A stretch of DNA of 64,000 nucleotides from Acidimicrobiia bacterium (GCA_022826705.1 JAJDUJ010000017.1:29561-93560), one strand, 5' to 3'. Positions 29,305-38,271 are shown, counted from the first letter of the stretch. Translations and numbers: made by a program. Notes: generated from the sequence alone by a model not told the origin.

Positions 29305-29397
29305 GGCAGACTGGCGGGTCCTGTCCCGGCCCAGCCCGCCGTCCTCGACGAGCTCCGGGCGGCGGGCGCCCTGAGCCGGGCCACCCCCCAGTCTGCC
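29305..29397. other. long imperfect hairpin between convergent parB and the CwlM-like gene
   Basis: Outer arms GGCAGACTGG (29305-29314) and CCAGTCTGCC (29388-29397) pair perfectly. The roughly 73 nt between are very GC-rich with further complementary blocks (CCCGGC/GCCGGG and CCCGCCG/CGGCGGG). It starts 15 bp after parB and ends 30 bp before the opposing stop. A bidirectional transcription stop is the simplest role, though no T-run follows on either strand; a structured small RNA is another option. Confidence 0.45.
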
Positions 29398-29426
29398 TAT
29401 GTTGGAGCCCTTACCTCTCTATTGTG

Positions 29427-30407
29427 TTAGGCGGGTTGGGTGGCCCAGCGGGCGAGGCTGCCTTCTATGGAGCGGGCTAGGGGGGAGAGACGGGCTTGCA
29501 CGAGGCCGGTGGGGCCGATACGACATTGAACTGCGGTCATGCGGGTGTGGCGCAGCACGGGCAACCGCATGCCCCTCACTTCAGCCCCGTCAATGCCCAA
29601 GGCCGCGGGGAGCCGTTGTCCCAGAATGCTGGCCAACCGGTGGCCGCCAGGGGAGACAAATCCCTCGGTGGCAAAGTAGGCCACTCGGCACTCCGCCTCT
29701 TCTGAGGGGAGCAATCCCAGGTACACATCCACGGTCAAGCGATTGGCCTCGTCGGCTCGCTCGGTCTCCGGCCAGTCGCAGACCTCGCTCACGGTAGCCC
29801 CTGATCGACGCAAACCGGTGGCCAACTCTCCGGCCACCGTAGCCATGGTGGTTGTGGATGCGATCATGATGTGCTGCTCGGTCAGCCGTCGAGGTGCCCC
29901 CTGGAGCTTGGCCCGCTCTCGAACCGCGGCCACCGTGGCCGGCGTCACTCTGGCCGACATGCGCTGGAGCGAGCCGGTTGTCTCCTCCCCGCACACCGCA
30001 TCGACGATCAGACCGCTGTTCACCTGGAATTCTGTGACCGCGCCGGCAGTATTGGGGCCGAAAATGCCGTCAACCCGTCCAGCGTCAAAGCCCAACGAGC
30101 CCAAGCGCAGCTGCAACTCGGCCACATCGTCCCCCCGTAGCATCGGCTGGCTCAAGTACAGGTTTCGATCACCCAGCGACCAGTTGGCCTCTTGCAATGC
30201 GTTCCAGGTATGCGGACCGCAGATCCCGTCCACGGTCAGTCCCCGACTGGCTTGGAAATCGGCAACGGCTGCCGCAGTGGAGGCGTCGAAACTCCCGTTT
30301 GCTGCCAGCGCGAGGGCGAACCCGGCCGTTGCCAGCTGCTGCTGCAAGAGAACGACGTCTTCGCTCTCGTCTCCTCGTTTCAAGGTGGGGAGTTGGGTAT
30401 CGGCCAA
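29427..30407 (-). CDS. CwlM-like protein: two peptidoglycan-binding domains plus degenerate amidase_3 domain
   Basis: A 326-residue protein with two PG_binding_1 repeats, residues about 12-70 (DVVLLQQQLATAGF, VADFQASRGLTVDGICGPHTW) and 90-150 (DDVAELQLRLGSLGFDAGRVDGIFGP). An N-acetylmuramoyl-L-alanine amidase-like fold follows. The catalytic start of amidase_3 (IDPGHGG in active enzymes) is replaced by IMIASTTTMATVA, but the late LRHTRMTAVQCRIG strand is kept. In mycobacteria the protein at this locus, CwlM, is an inactive amidase that activates MurA when phosphorylated by PknB. Here it could be the link to the PASTA kinase at position 1; that is inference. Start TTG 30407 follows CAGGAG. Confidence 0.8.
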   Translation of the reverse strand: MADTQLPTLKRGDESEDVVLLQQQLATAGFALALAANGSFDASTAAAVADFQASRGLTVDGICGPHTWNALQEANWSLGDRNLYLSQPMLRGDDVAELQLRLGSLGFDAGRVDGIFGPNTAGAVTEFQVNSGLIVDAVCGEETTGSLQRMSARVTPATVAAVRERAKLQGAPRRLTEQHIMIASTTTMATVAGELATGLRRSGATVSEVCDWPETERADEANRLTVDVYLGLLPSEEAECRVAYFATEGFVSPGGHRLASILGQRLPAALGIDGAEVRGMRLPVLRHTRMTAVQCRIGPTGLVQARLSPLARSIEGSLARWATQPA

Positions 30408-30451
30408 AACTGGTGCTCCTGCTACAACCCCCCGCAGCTTATGAGCGAAAA

Positions 30452-30781
30452 TTAGAAGGCGACTTCGCCGATCTCCTGAAGCAGTTGCTGCTTGCCTTTG
30501 GCGCCCACGATCCGCTTGGCCGGCTCTCCGTCTTTGAACACGATCAGCGTGGGAATGCTCATCACCTGGTACCGAAGCGCCACGTCTTGGGCGTCGTCCA
30601 CGTTGAGCTTGGCCACGTTGATCACGCCGGCCTTCTCAACCGCGATCTCATCGAGGATCGGGGCGATCATCTTGCACGGGCCGCACCACTCGGCCCAGAA
30701 ATCGACAACAACCGGCAGCTCCGCGCTGCCGATGACCTCATCAAAGGTCTCATTGGTGAGCGTGGTGATGCTCTCGGCCAT
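30452..30781 (-). CDS. trxA: thioredoxin
   Basis: A 109-residue thioredoxin that reduces protein disulfides. The redox site is WCGPCK at residues 32-37 and the cis-Pro loop is MSIPTLIVFKDG. ATG 30781 is preceded by AAGGGA; the longer frame upstream has no family similarity. It lies 62 bp after trxB in the same direction, so reductase and substrate are made together. Such genes are often under SigR-type control, but no GGAAT/GTT promoter was found ahead of this operon. Confidence 0.97.
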   Translation of the reverse strand: MAESITTLTNETFDEVIGSAELPVVVDFWAEWCGPCKMIAPILDEIAVEKAGVINVAKLNVDDAQDVALRYQVMSIPTLIVFKDGEPAKRIVGAKGKQQLLQEIGEVAF

Positions 30782-30843
30782 CTTCGGGGATCCCTTCGGT
30801 TGCAGCGTTCGAGGAATGGTCAGCCTATCAGCGGATTTCGGGG

Positions 30844-31821
30844 TTAGCCGTGTCCGGCGGACTCCAGCCACCGCTCAGCGTCGATAGCGGCCATGCAACC
30901 CGAGCCGGCGGCGGTTACTGCCTGGCGGTAGAAGTCGTCTTGCACGTCGCCGCAGGCGAAAACGCCCTCGATCTCGGTGCGGCTGGAGTCGGGCTCGGTC
31001 ACCAGATACCCGTTCTCCTTGCGCTTCAACTGCCCTTCGAACAGGTCGGTGTTGGGCCGGTGGCCGATGGCGATGAACAGTCCGGTCACATCCAGCACTG
31101 AGGCTTCGCCGGTGACGGTGTTCTGCACCTCGATGCCGGTGAGCTTGTCTTGGCCGTGGATGCCAGTTATCACATTGTTCCACAGGAACTCGATGCGATC
31201 GTTGCCGAACGCCCGATCCTGCATGATCTTGGAGGCCCGTAGCTCGTCTCTTCGGTGTATTACCGTGACTTTTGAGGCAAATCGAGTCAAAAAGGTGGCC
31301 TCCTCCATGGCGGAGTCACCCCCGCCCACCACGGCGATGTGTTGGTCGCGGAAGAAGAACCCGTCGCAGGTGGCACAAGTGGAAAGGCCGTGGCCGATGA
31401 GCCGCTCTTCGGCTTCCAAGCCCAGCATCAGCGACTGGGCGCCGGTGGACACGATCACCGCCCACGCCCGGTAGGTGGGCTCAGGAGCAGTTGGATCGCC
31501 CACCCACACGCCGTGGGGCGGTCCCGACAGATCCACCTTCGTGACCTTGTCGGTGAGCATCTCCGCGCCGAATCGCTGAGCCTGCTCTCGGAACTTGATC
31601 ATCAGCTCCGGGCCCATCACCCCGTCGGGAAAGCCGGGGTAGTTCTCAACGTCGGTGGTGAGCATCAACTGGCCGCCGGGCTGGTCGCTGGTGGACGAGG
31701 GCTCGCCTTCGATCACCAGGGGAGAGAGGTTGGCCCGAGCCGAGTAGATGGCCGCCGTGAGCCCCGCCGGCCCTGAGCCGACGATGATCACATTGCGGAT
31801 GTCCTGATCAGTGGCGGTCAT
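30844..31821 (-). CDS. trxB: thioredoxin reductase
   Basis: A 325-residue FAD/NADPH enzyme that reduces thioredoxin. The FAD motif is VIIVGSGPAGLTAAIYSARANL near residue 10. The redox pair CATCDG follows near 148, then NADPH motif VVGGGDSAMEEATFL, and the final FACGDVQDDFYRQAVTAAGSGCMAAIDAE. ATG 31821 overlaps the stop of the upstream small membrane gene as ATGA. Confidence 0.97.
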   Translation of the reverse strand: MTATDQDIRNVIIVGSGPAGLTAAIYSARANLSPLVIEGEPSSTSDQPGGQLMLTTDVENYPGFPDGVMGPELMIKFREQAQRFGAEMLTDKVTKVDLSGPPHGVWVGDPTAPEPTYRAWAVIVSTGAQSLMLGLEAEERLIGHGLSTCATCDGFFFRDQHIAVVGGGDSAMEEATFLTRFASKVTVIHRRDELRASKIMQDRAFGNDRIEFLWNNVITGIHGQDKLTGIEVQNTVTGEASVLDVTGLFIAIGHRPNTDLFEGQLKRKENGYLVTEPDSSRTEIEGVFACGDVQDDFYRQAVTAAGSGCMAAIDAERWLESAGHG

Positions 31822-32147
31822 GAGGCTCGCCTCGACCAGGCAAGAGCACCGAGTGATACGAACAGCAAACCGAGGATGCCGTGAGCGGCCCAAGCCCGCC
31901 CGGTGGCTATCTCTAACCCGCGTACCGCCGCGATGATGCCCAGCACCAGCACGATGACCAGGGGAAACACACCGAAAATGAGATAGGCCAACAGGCGGCT
32001 GATGTTGATAACCGGCCCGGTGGTCACATCGCGGACCTTGTCCACCGCGTTCACCACGGCATCGGCAGCCTGCTCGGGCCAGTCCTCAGACAGCCCCAGC
32101 ATGGAAGCAGTGGTTGCTTCGTCTTTCGGCTCAGAGGCTTCAGCCAT
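31818..32147 (-). CDS. small two-helix membrane protein of unknown function
   Basis: A 109-residue protein. The first 45 residues are acidic and soluble, then helices at about 50-74 (LLAYLIFGVFPLVIVLVLGIIAAV) and 86-104 (AAHGILGLLFVSLGALAWS). It is translationally coupled to trxB (ATGA overlap) and is the first gene of the trx operon. It is not recognised as a named family. Confidence 0.75.
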   Translation of the reverse strand: MAEASEPKDEATTASMLGLSEDWPEQAADAVVNAVDKVRDVTTGPVINISRLLAYLIFGVFPLVIVLVLGIIAAVRGLEIATGRAWAAHGILGLLFVSLGALAWSRRAS

Positions 32148-32207
32148 AGGACTTCAGACTACCGCCGAGGTGTGTCAGATCGGATGTTGGGGGAGAGGGG
32201 GCAAGGG

Positions 32208-33230
32208 CTATTCGAGCCAGTTGAGAAAGGTGTGGGAATTGAGCAGTTCGCAATCGGGGGGCGGGGATGTCTCCGTCAATTGCAGATCGTCGTCGCTGAG
32301 GTACACCGACACCTGCACTTCCACTTCATCGACTACGGCGTCGAATCGGCTCAGCAATTCGATGCCCTCGTTCGGGAATAGCGGACAGCCCATGAGGTCG
32401 ATTGCAGTGGATTCGTCGAGTCTGCTGGTGCCCGGGGCGTCTACGAGGTCTTCGGTCAGCAGCATCATGTAGTCGACGAGATCAGACGCGGTCTCGAACA
32501 CCAGGAGCTCCTCTCCTGATGTCGGCGCAACGTCCGCCGCTTCATCGGCCATGGCCGCCTCCCCGTCGTCTGGCTCCTCGGCGGGGGCTTCCACTGGTTC
32601 TGGTTTCTCTTCCGCGTAGCCCTGATCGTCCATCGGGGCTTCTTCGAGTTCGATGGCCATTTCGTCGTCCATCATCTCCTCGGCGGGGGCTTCTGTAGCG
32701 AAGACATCATCAGCGTCGTCAGAATCAAAACTCGCAGCCGATTCTTCGGCAGCTTCCATGCTCTCGGGTTCGGCGGCAGCAGCGGGCAGTGGCATGTCCT
32801 CGGCGTCCGCCGGCGCATCGGCTTGCACCACGGGGGCGGATGCCATGTCGTCGTCGGCGAATTCGTCTCCTTGCCGCTCAAAGATGGTCACACCCACCGC
32901 GGCAATGGCCGCAACCACCGCGGCCGCGGCCAGGATCACTCTGGCCTGAGGGGGGATGGCCCGCAGCCGGCGCCGGGCCGTCTCCATCGACACCACCGGG
33001 GCCCGGTGATCCAGTGCTCGAGCGATCATCTGGTCTCGCACCTCGTCGGAAGGCACTTCCACCGGGGCACCCACCAGATTTCTGACCGCCCGGAGCTCTT
33101 CCACCAGCTCTTGCAGCCGGGGATCGCTCTCCACCAGGGCGGCCTCTTCCGCCGTGGCCTCCCCGTCCAGATAGGCGGAGGCCAGCTCGTCCAGTTGCTC
33201 TGGGGTCAGGTCGCCGCGTTCGTCGCTCAT
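32208..33230 (-). CDS. membrane-anchored anti-sigma factor with acidic extracytoplasmic domain
   Basis: A 340-residue protein. The N-terminal cytoplasmic part (LTPEQLDELASAYLDGEATAEEAALVESDP) has the helical anti-sigma layout but no HxxxCxxC zinc motif. One membrane helix lies at about 97-117. An extremely Glu/Asp/Ala-rich segment (about 120-240) follows, and then a folded C-terminal domain with two Cys residues. It overlaps the ECF sigma gene by 4 bp, so it almost certainly binds that factor. The outer domain probably senses an envelope signal. Confidence 0.82.
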   Translation of the reverse strand: MSDERGDLTPEQLDELASAYLDGEATAEEAALVESDPRLQELVEELRAVRNLVGAPVEVPSDEVRDQMIARALDHRAPVVSMETARRRLRAIPPQARVILAAAAVVAAIAAVGVTIFERQGDEFADDDMASAPVVQADAPADAEDMPLPAAAAEPESMEAAEESAASFDSDDADDVFATEAPAEEMMDDEMAIELEEAPMDDQGYAEEKPEPVEAPAEEPDDGEAAMADEAADVAPTSGEELLVFETASDLVDYMMLLTEDLVDAPGTSRLDESTAIDLMGCPLFPNEGIELLSRFDAVVDEVEVQVSVYLSDDDLQLTETSPPPDCELLNSHTFLNWLE

Positions 33231-33772
33231 GGTCTCTCCCCAGTGTGACGTTGGCCGGGGCCGTCTGGGTTCCCGCGCAGCACTTCCGCCAGACGTCGGC
33301 GCCCCCGGGAGATGCGGGACCTCACTGTCCCGGGGGCGATGTTCAGCTCTTCGGCGATCTGCTCATAGCTCAAGCCCACCTGATCGCACAGCACCACCGG
33401 CACCCGGAATTCCTCGGGAAGCTGGGCCAAAGCGGCCTCGATGTCCAGGCGATCGCCCACCGTGTCGGCCACCGGCCGCTCGGCCGCCGCCAAGGGCTGC
33501 TCTTCCACGGGGGACGGCACTGGGCGTCGGCCCCGCCGTCGCAGCTCGTCCAAACAGGCGTTGGTCACCACCCGGTGCATCCAGGTGGTGAACTTCGACC
33601 GCCCGTCGAAGCGGTCGATGCGCCTCACCAGAGTGATGAGCGCCTCCTGGGTGGCATCGAGGGCGTCGGCCTCGTTGCCGGCCAGCCGCCGGCAAATGGC
33701 GTAGATCTTGTTGTAGTGCTGGCGCAGCAGGGCATCGAGGGCGTCTTGGTCGCCTTTCTGGGCCTTCTTCAC
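33227..33772 (-). CDS. ECF-type RNA polymerase sigma factor
   Basis: A 181-residue sigma-70 group 4 factor. Region 2 is ALLRQHYNKIYAICRRLAGNEADALDATQEALITLVRRIDRFDGRSKFTTWMHRVVTNACLDELR. Region 4 is ALAQLPEEFRVPVVLCDQVGLSYEQIAEELNIAPGTVRSRISRGRRRL. The GTG start at 33772 leaves a very short N-terminus, and the frame upstream (ADDTEL) looks family-like but lacks a start codon. It is followed by its anti-sigma factor and is divergent from the DUF4349 gene, which carries an ECF-like promoter. Confidence 0.94.
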   Translation of the reverse strand: MKKAQKGDQDALDALLRQHYNKIYAICRRLAGNEADALDATQEALITLVRRIDRFDGRSKFTTWMHRVVTNACLDELRRRGRRPVPSPVEEQPLAAAERPVADTVGDRLDIEAALAQLPEEFRVPVVLCDQVGLSYEQIAEELNIAPGTVRSRISRGRRRLAEVLRGNPDGPGQRHTGERP

Positions 33773-33860
33773 CAGCTCCGTGTCATCCGCCGCGCCTCTG
33801 ATTCCCCGAGGGTACCCACCCGCCGCCCCCGGCAGGTTGCACTGTGCCTCTGGCTCGCCG

Positions 33861-33886
33861 GGAACTAATCCGCCCCGCCCTTCGTC
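33861..33886 (+). promoter_or_regulatory. ECF-type promoter upstream of the DUF4349 lipoprotein gene
   Basis: GGAACT at 33861-33866, 16 bp, then CGTC at 33883-33886. This matches the general ECF promoter pattern GGAAC-N16/17-CGTC. Transcription would start near 33892, about 28 bp before ATG 33920. The adjacent divergent sigma factor is the obvious candidate to use it. Confidence 0.55.
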
Positions 33887-33919
33887 TCAGTTGGCAACGC
33901 TCGAAGAGGGAGAAAACCC

Positions 33920-35278
33920 ATGCACGACGCGATCCGCACTTCAACTAGGCCGAAGCGCCACACCCTGAGCTTCATGCTTCTGGCGTTGTTCAGCGCCTTG
34001 TTCCTGTTCTTGGGCGCCTGCAACAACGGTGACGACGACATGGCAGAAGCTTCCGCTCCTGCCGATTTCGATGTCCCGGCGGCCGCGGCCGACGACTCGG
34101 GGGAGAGGCTGGCGCGCCCGGAACCCGAAGCAGCAATGGCAGCAGATGACATGGGACCGGCTGAGGAAGAAGGCGGCCTCGCCGTTCCCACCGCCCTTAC
34201 CCCCGCCAATCTGGGCCGCGACATCATCTACACCGCCGAGATCTCAGTTCAGGCCGACGACGTGACCGCGGCCAGCCGGGAGGCGGTGGCCATCGTGCAG
34301 GGCCTGGGCGGCATCGTGTTCTCCCAAACCACTCGCACCGAGCCCCTGCCCCGCACCGCCATCACCTTCAAGGTGCTGCCCGACAACTTCTCCACCGCCC
34401 TCGACCGGCTGGCCGGCGTGGGCAAGCTGGTGGACCAGTCCATCAGCTCCGACGACGTGACCGAGATCATCGTCGACCTGAGGAGCCGCATCATCACCGC
34501 CGAGGCCAGCGTGGAGCGCCTGCGGAACTTCCTCCAACAGGCCACCGATCTCGAAGATGTGGCCGAGCTCGAGCGAGAGCTGCTCGACCGCGAGACCACC
34601 CTTGAGCGGCTGCGGGGCCAGCTCCGCACCCTGCAAGACCAGGTCGATCTGGCCACCATCACGCTCACCATCGCCCAGTCGCCCACCGTGCTGCCCGACA
34701 CCGGGATCATGGTCACCGCCTGGGTGTCCGAAGACGCCGACGACCCCTGCCTGGGCGTGCAGAACATCACCGTGGAGCCCGACGCAAAGGTCTACCTCTG
34801 CTTGGAGGTGGAGAACACCGGCACCTCAGCGCTCACCGACGTGGAGGTGAGCACCCGCAACCTGCGCCTCAACCTGGACAACTTCCAAACCATCCAGGGC
34901 CGCTTCAGCCGCATCGAGGCCAACGAGCTCATGGCCGCAGTCCTCACCCTCCCCATCGAAGAGGGCCGCCTGGCCGGCCGAGTGGCCACCCGGGGCCTGC
35001 CCATCGAACTTGAGGTCACCGCCACCCCCATCGATTTCGACGGCACCGCCCTGGATGAGGTGTGGGGCGAGTCGGTGGTGTGGGTGCAGGTGGACACCGA
35101 CGACGCCCTTCCCGGCTTCGGCGACTCGGTGTCCGACGGCGCCAGCGGCGTGGTGGCCGTGTTCAGCGTGATCCTGATCGTGGTCGGCGTGCTGCTGCCC
35201 TTCTTGCCCATCATTGCGGTAATTGTCGCCCTTATCTGGTGGATCCGCCGCCGCAGCCACAAAAAGAAGGAGGAGTAG
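33920..35278 (+). CDS. DUF4349-domain lipoprotein
   Basis: A 452-residue exported protein. A basic N-terminus and hydrophobic stretch end in the lipobox LGAC (Cys near residue 34), followed by an acidic linker. The DUF4349 domain (about 95-260) begins IIYTAEISVQADDV and has a coiled-coil section RSRIITAEASVERLRNFLQQATDLEDVAELERELLDRETTLERLRGQL. A beta-rich domain with two Cys and a C-terminal membrane helix (about 417-443) precede a basic KKKEE tail. It may thus be tethered at both ends. It is likely in the regulon of the divergent ECF factor. Function unknown. Confidence 0.85.
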   Translation: MHDAIRTSTRPKRHTLSFMLLALFSALFLFLGACNNGDDDMAEASAPADFDVPAAAADDSGERLARPEPEAAMAADDMGPAEEEGGLAVPTALTPANLGRDIIYTAEISVQADDVTAASREAVAIVQGLGGIVFSQTTRTEPLPRTAITFKVLPDNFSTALDRLAGVGKLVDQSISSDDVTEIIVDLRSRIITAEASVERLRNFLQQATDLEDVAELERELLDRETTLERLRGQLRTLQDQVDLATITLTIAQSPTVLPDTGIMVTAWVSEDADDPCLGVQNITVEPDAKVYLCLEVENTGTSALTDVEVSTRNLRLNLDNFQTIQGRFSRIEANELMAAVLTLPIEEGRLAGRVATRGLPIELEVTATPIDFDGTALDEVWGESVVWVQVDTDDALPGFGDSVSDGASGVVAVFSVILIVVGVLLPFLPIIAVIVALIWWIRRRSHKKKEE

Positions 35279-35289
35279 ACCTCCGTCGG

Positions 35290-38271
35290 CTAGCTGAACA
35301 CCATTCGGCCTGACATGAGCTGCTCGTACAGTTCCAACAGATCGGCACTGATCAAGTCGTCAGCCTCAGGCTGGTCGCTCTCCCGCCGGAGCAAGCCCAC
35401 CAGTTCGGTCATGATCTGGCGCACCTCGGTGGGGTTCTCGGCTGCGGCCATCAACCGCCAGCGGTAGCACTCCTCGCAAACGCCCACCAATTGGAGACTG
35501 GTCATCACCGCTTGTCGAGCGCCTTGGAAATCGCCGACATCAATGCACCTTTTGGCCAGATCATGAGCCGTGTTGTCCACCAAGCAATCGATTCGGGTCC
35601 TAAGACCGAAGTCGGCCCATCGGTACATGTCGCCAACGCCCCCGGTGAAGGGGGTCCCCCGAACCAGTTCGAGAGCGGTTTGAAGCCGTTCTCGGCCACG
35701 TTCCCCATTATCGGTGCGGGCGGCGGAGACGAGGGCTTCGAACCTGCCAACATCAGTTCCCACCTCTGTTCGCAGCTGATAAATCCCCTCTGGGCTCACT
35801 CTCGGCAAGTAGGGCTCGCCGTCATCATTGACGCCCAGTGCTTTTCGGGCCCGACTCACCGTATTGGCCAGGGTTGACTCAGAAGGAGGATCGTCTGGTG
35901 GCCAAATCTGGGTCCTTAACTGATCTCGGTCAGCTCCCTCAGGGTGGAAGGCCAGGTAGGTCACCAGATCCAGCGCTCGGCGGGAGGTAAACGGTTGCGC
36001 AGCCCCGAGAACGTCCACAGATCCCATCACCCGAACTTCAATGTCAACAATCATTGGATCCGGAGAGGAGGGCTTGTTGTTGGGCTTGGCTACTGTCAAC
36101 ACCACGCCCTCGGTGTCCTTTGCCGAGGAGGCCAATTCGGCAAAGGCGGTGACGTCAGAATCAGGCAGGCCGTGAGCTTCTAGCCGAAGGCCGATTGGCT
36201 GCAACAGCAGACCATCCTCATCGAATTGGGCTACCCAAGGTGCTCCTTCGAGTCCGTGAGCAACAACGCATACCGATGAACCACATAAATCAAGAAGGCC
36301 AAGTGTTTCTTGACGGTGGGGAACCAAGGTCACCAGGGGGTGCCAATAGTCACCGCTGCTTCCGAATCTGCTGCTGAGAGGAAGCGGATGATTTCCAAAC
36401 AAGGCTTGGTTCTGACGCTGTTGATGCCTGATTCGCTCGATGGCTGAGGCCACATCCGGTACGTATTCGACCCGCTCGAACACGGCCAGCTCTTGACCGA
36501 AGCCCACACAGATGACCGTGAGGTCATCGGCCAAATGACTACTGGCCAGTTGGGTGGCTATAGCGGCGCACAAATCGACGATCGCTCTTGAATCTCCTTC
36601 CAGGCTCACCGCCACTAGATGTTCAAGGTTCAACAAACATTCCTTGCCATCACTCTTGCCAAAGGTGGCCAGGGTGGGGAGCGGTGCCGGTACACCGTCG
36701 GCTTCAGCGAGAAGCGGTTCCAGCACTACGTCCTTCGAATAAGTCCAAGTCTTGCTATCCGTGCTGGTGTGGAATCCGGGGGGCGCGGCGGAAGGAGAGT
36801 TGAGGTGGATCGAAACACTGTCCGCATCCAGGGTTACCCCGATGATCTCGGGCGGCGGATCGGCGGCCAGCCGGGAAGACATGACCCGTAAGGCGGCATC
36901 CAAGAAGAGAGCGCGGTTGGGATCGGATGCGGCTTGCAACTGCTGATCTAGTTGAACCGCCTTCTGAGAAGGTGGAAGGGGCATTCGACCGTTCGGCAGT
37001 CGGCGGCGCTGAGTCCTGCGGAGCCGGGCCAGCACCCAGCCAAGGCTGCTGGCGAACACTCCCAGACCCCCGAGTGTGAACATCACCTGCTTGTTGGAAG
37101 CAGATTGTCCGTCGGGTCTGCTCGGTGGGACGTTGGTGGTCACGGTCGCCCTGGCAGTGGTGTAGGCAATTGCCCGAGCAGGGAGGTCGGCCGGGTCCGC
37201 TGATGGCTGGCCTACCGGTACGTAATGATCGGCTGGCTGGCGCGGTGGTTGGGTTGCCACTGTGGAGTGGTCAGCTGGTTCGGGCGGTGATTGGACAGAA
37301 AGTTCAACGATGGTTGGCTCAGGATCTTGGCCTGGGATTTGAAGCTGCCATCCGGGCAAGATCACGTTGGGGTCTTGGATGATGTTCTGATTGGACTCGT
37401 AGATCTCAACCCATCTATCGGGGTCGTCGAGATGGTGGTCCGCCAGGTTCCACAGCGTGTCTCCGCTCTGCACCGTGATCCGCAAATCGTCGGATTCAAC
37501 GAAGGGCTTGCCAAGTAGTTGCGTGTCATCTGAGGCGCTGTACTCACCTGAAGCGGGAGGGCGGGCGTCAGTGGGCAGGACAAGCTCCCACCCTGGTTGT
37601 AGTCGGGTCGGATCGGTAAGCGAGCCACCATCTGCTTGCGTCTGTCCATGATTGAGCACGAACACCTCAGTCCATCTGTCTGGATCGCCCAAGTACTGTT
37701 CAGCCACCATTTGTAGGCTGTCGCGTCGTTCCACAGTGTGAACAAATGGCTCCGCGTCGAAGGGCTCAATGCTGTGGGGGTTGTGACTGCTGTGAGCGAT
37801 CGGGGCATCACTTTGCGCATCGAGGGAGTCAACGTCTAACTCGATTGTTGTAGGGGCAAGGAGGTCCTGGTTGGCGGCTATGGCGGCTCCGGGATTCTGA
37901 ACTGAGAATGCAACGAACAGAGCTGTTCCCATAAGGCGAGCGGACAAGCGCTGCACAAACGACGGCACCAGAACAACTCGAGGGGCAACTCGACCATGAA
38001 AGTGAGCCCAAACCTCGACTCCTAGTCCGGCCAGCAATTGAAGCCACAAGACCCACACGACGACTGAGATCAACTTCAAGATCAGGGATGCGGGAATGGC
38101 ACCTGTCTTTATGGCGGTCAATGCGTCTGAACCTGATGGCAATCCTCTGGGCAATGGCCAACCCACTCCGGCGATGAGAAGTATCGGAATCCCTAGCAGC
38201 AGGCCGGCCAGCAATGTGGCAGAGCCCAAGCCGCGCACAAGCTCCTGACGGAATTCTCTATTCAGATTCAT
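35290..38271 (-). CDS. membrane LysM-BTAD protein (SARP-like winged-helix fused to LysM repeats)
   Basis: A 993-residue multidomain protein. Three hydrophobic helices lie at about 18-38, 60-86 and 110-132. LysM-like domains follow at 175-234 and 264-312; both contain a DPDRW block and end PGWEL/PGWQL. Another helix is at 396-416. A middle cytoplasmic region of unknown fold leads to a C-terminal OmpR-like winged helix (742-835, with FHPEGADRDQLRTQIWP) and a bacterial transcriptional activation domain (about 840-990). It could couple wall binding outside to transcription inside, or be a scaffold of the pilus machine. It overlaps the TadG-like gene by 4 bp as the last gene of the Tad operon. Confidence 0.85.
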   Translation of the reverse strand: MNLNREFRQELVRGLGSATLLAGLLLGIPILLIAGVGWPLPRGLPSGSDALTAIKTGAIPASLILKLISVVVWVLWLQLLAGLGVEVWAHFHGRVAPRVVLVPSFVQRLSARLMGTALFVAFSVQNPGAAIAANQDLLAPTTIELDVDSLDAQSDAPIAHSSHNPHSIEPFDAEPFVHTVERRDSLQMVAEQYLGDPDRWTEVFVLNHGQTQADGGSLTDPTRLQPGWELVLPTDARPPASGEYSASDDTQLLGKPFVESDDLRITVQSGDTLWNLADHHLDDPDRWVEIYESNQNIIQDPNVILPGWQLQIPGQDPEPTIVELSVQSPPEPADHSTVATQPPRQPADHYVPVGQPSADPADLPARAIAYTTARATVTTNVPPSRPDGQSASNKQVMFTLGGLGVFASSLGWVLARLRRTQRRRLPNGRMPLPPSQKAVQLDQQLQAASDPNRALFLDAALRVMSSRLAADPPPEIIGVTLDADSVSIHLNSPSAAPPGFHTSTDSKTWTYSKDVVLEPLLAEADGVPAPLPTLATFGKSDGKECLLNLEHLVAVSLEGDSRAIVDLCAAIATQLASSHLADDLTVICVGFGQELAVFERVEYVPDVASAIERIRHQQRQNQALFGNHPLPLSSRFGSSGDYWHPLVTLVPHRQETLGLLDLCGSSVCVVAHGLEGAPWVAQFDEDGLLLQPIGLRLEAHGLPDSDVTAFAELASSAKDTEGVVLTVAKPNNKPSSPDPMIVDIEVRVMGSVDVLGAAQPFTSRRALDLVTYLAFHPEGADRDQLRTQIWPPDDPPSESTLANTVSRARKALGVNDDGEPYLPRVSPEGIYQLRTEVGTDVGRFEALVSAARTDNGERGRERLQTALELVRGTPFTGGVGDMYRWADFGLRTRIDCLVDNTAHDLAKRCIDVGDFQGARQAVMTSLQLVGVCEECYRWRLMAAAENPTEVRQIMTELVGLLRRESDQPEADDLISADLLELYEQLMSGRMVFS

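Noticed and set aside
29305..29397. Signal recognition particle RNA or other known structured RNA
   Set aside because: The conserved SRP loop sequence and other known RNA signatures are absent; only generic self-complementarity is seen.
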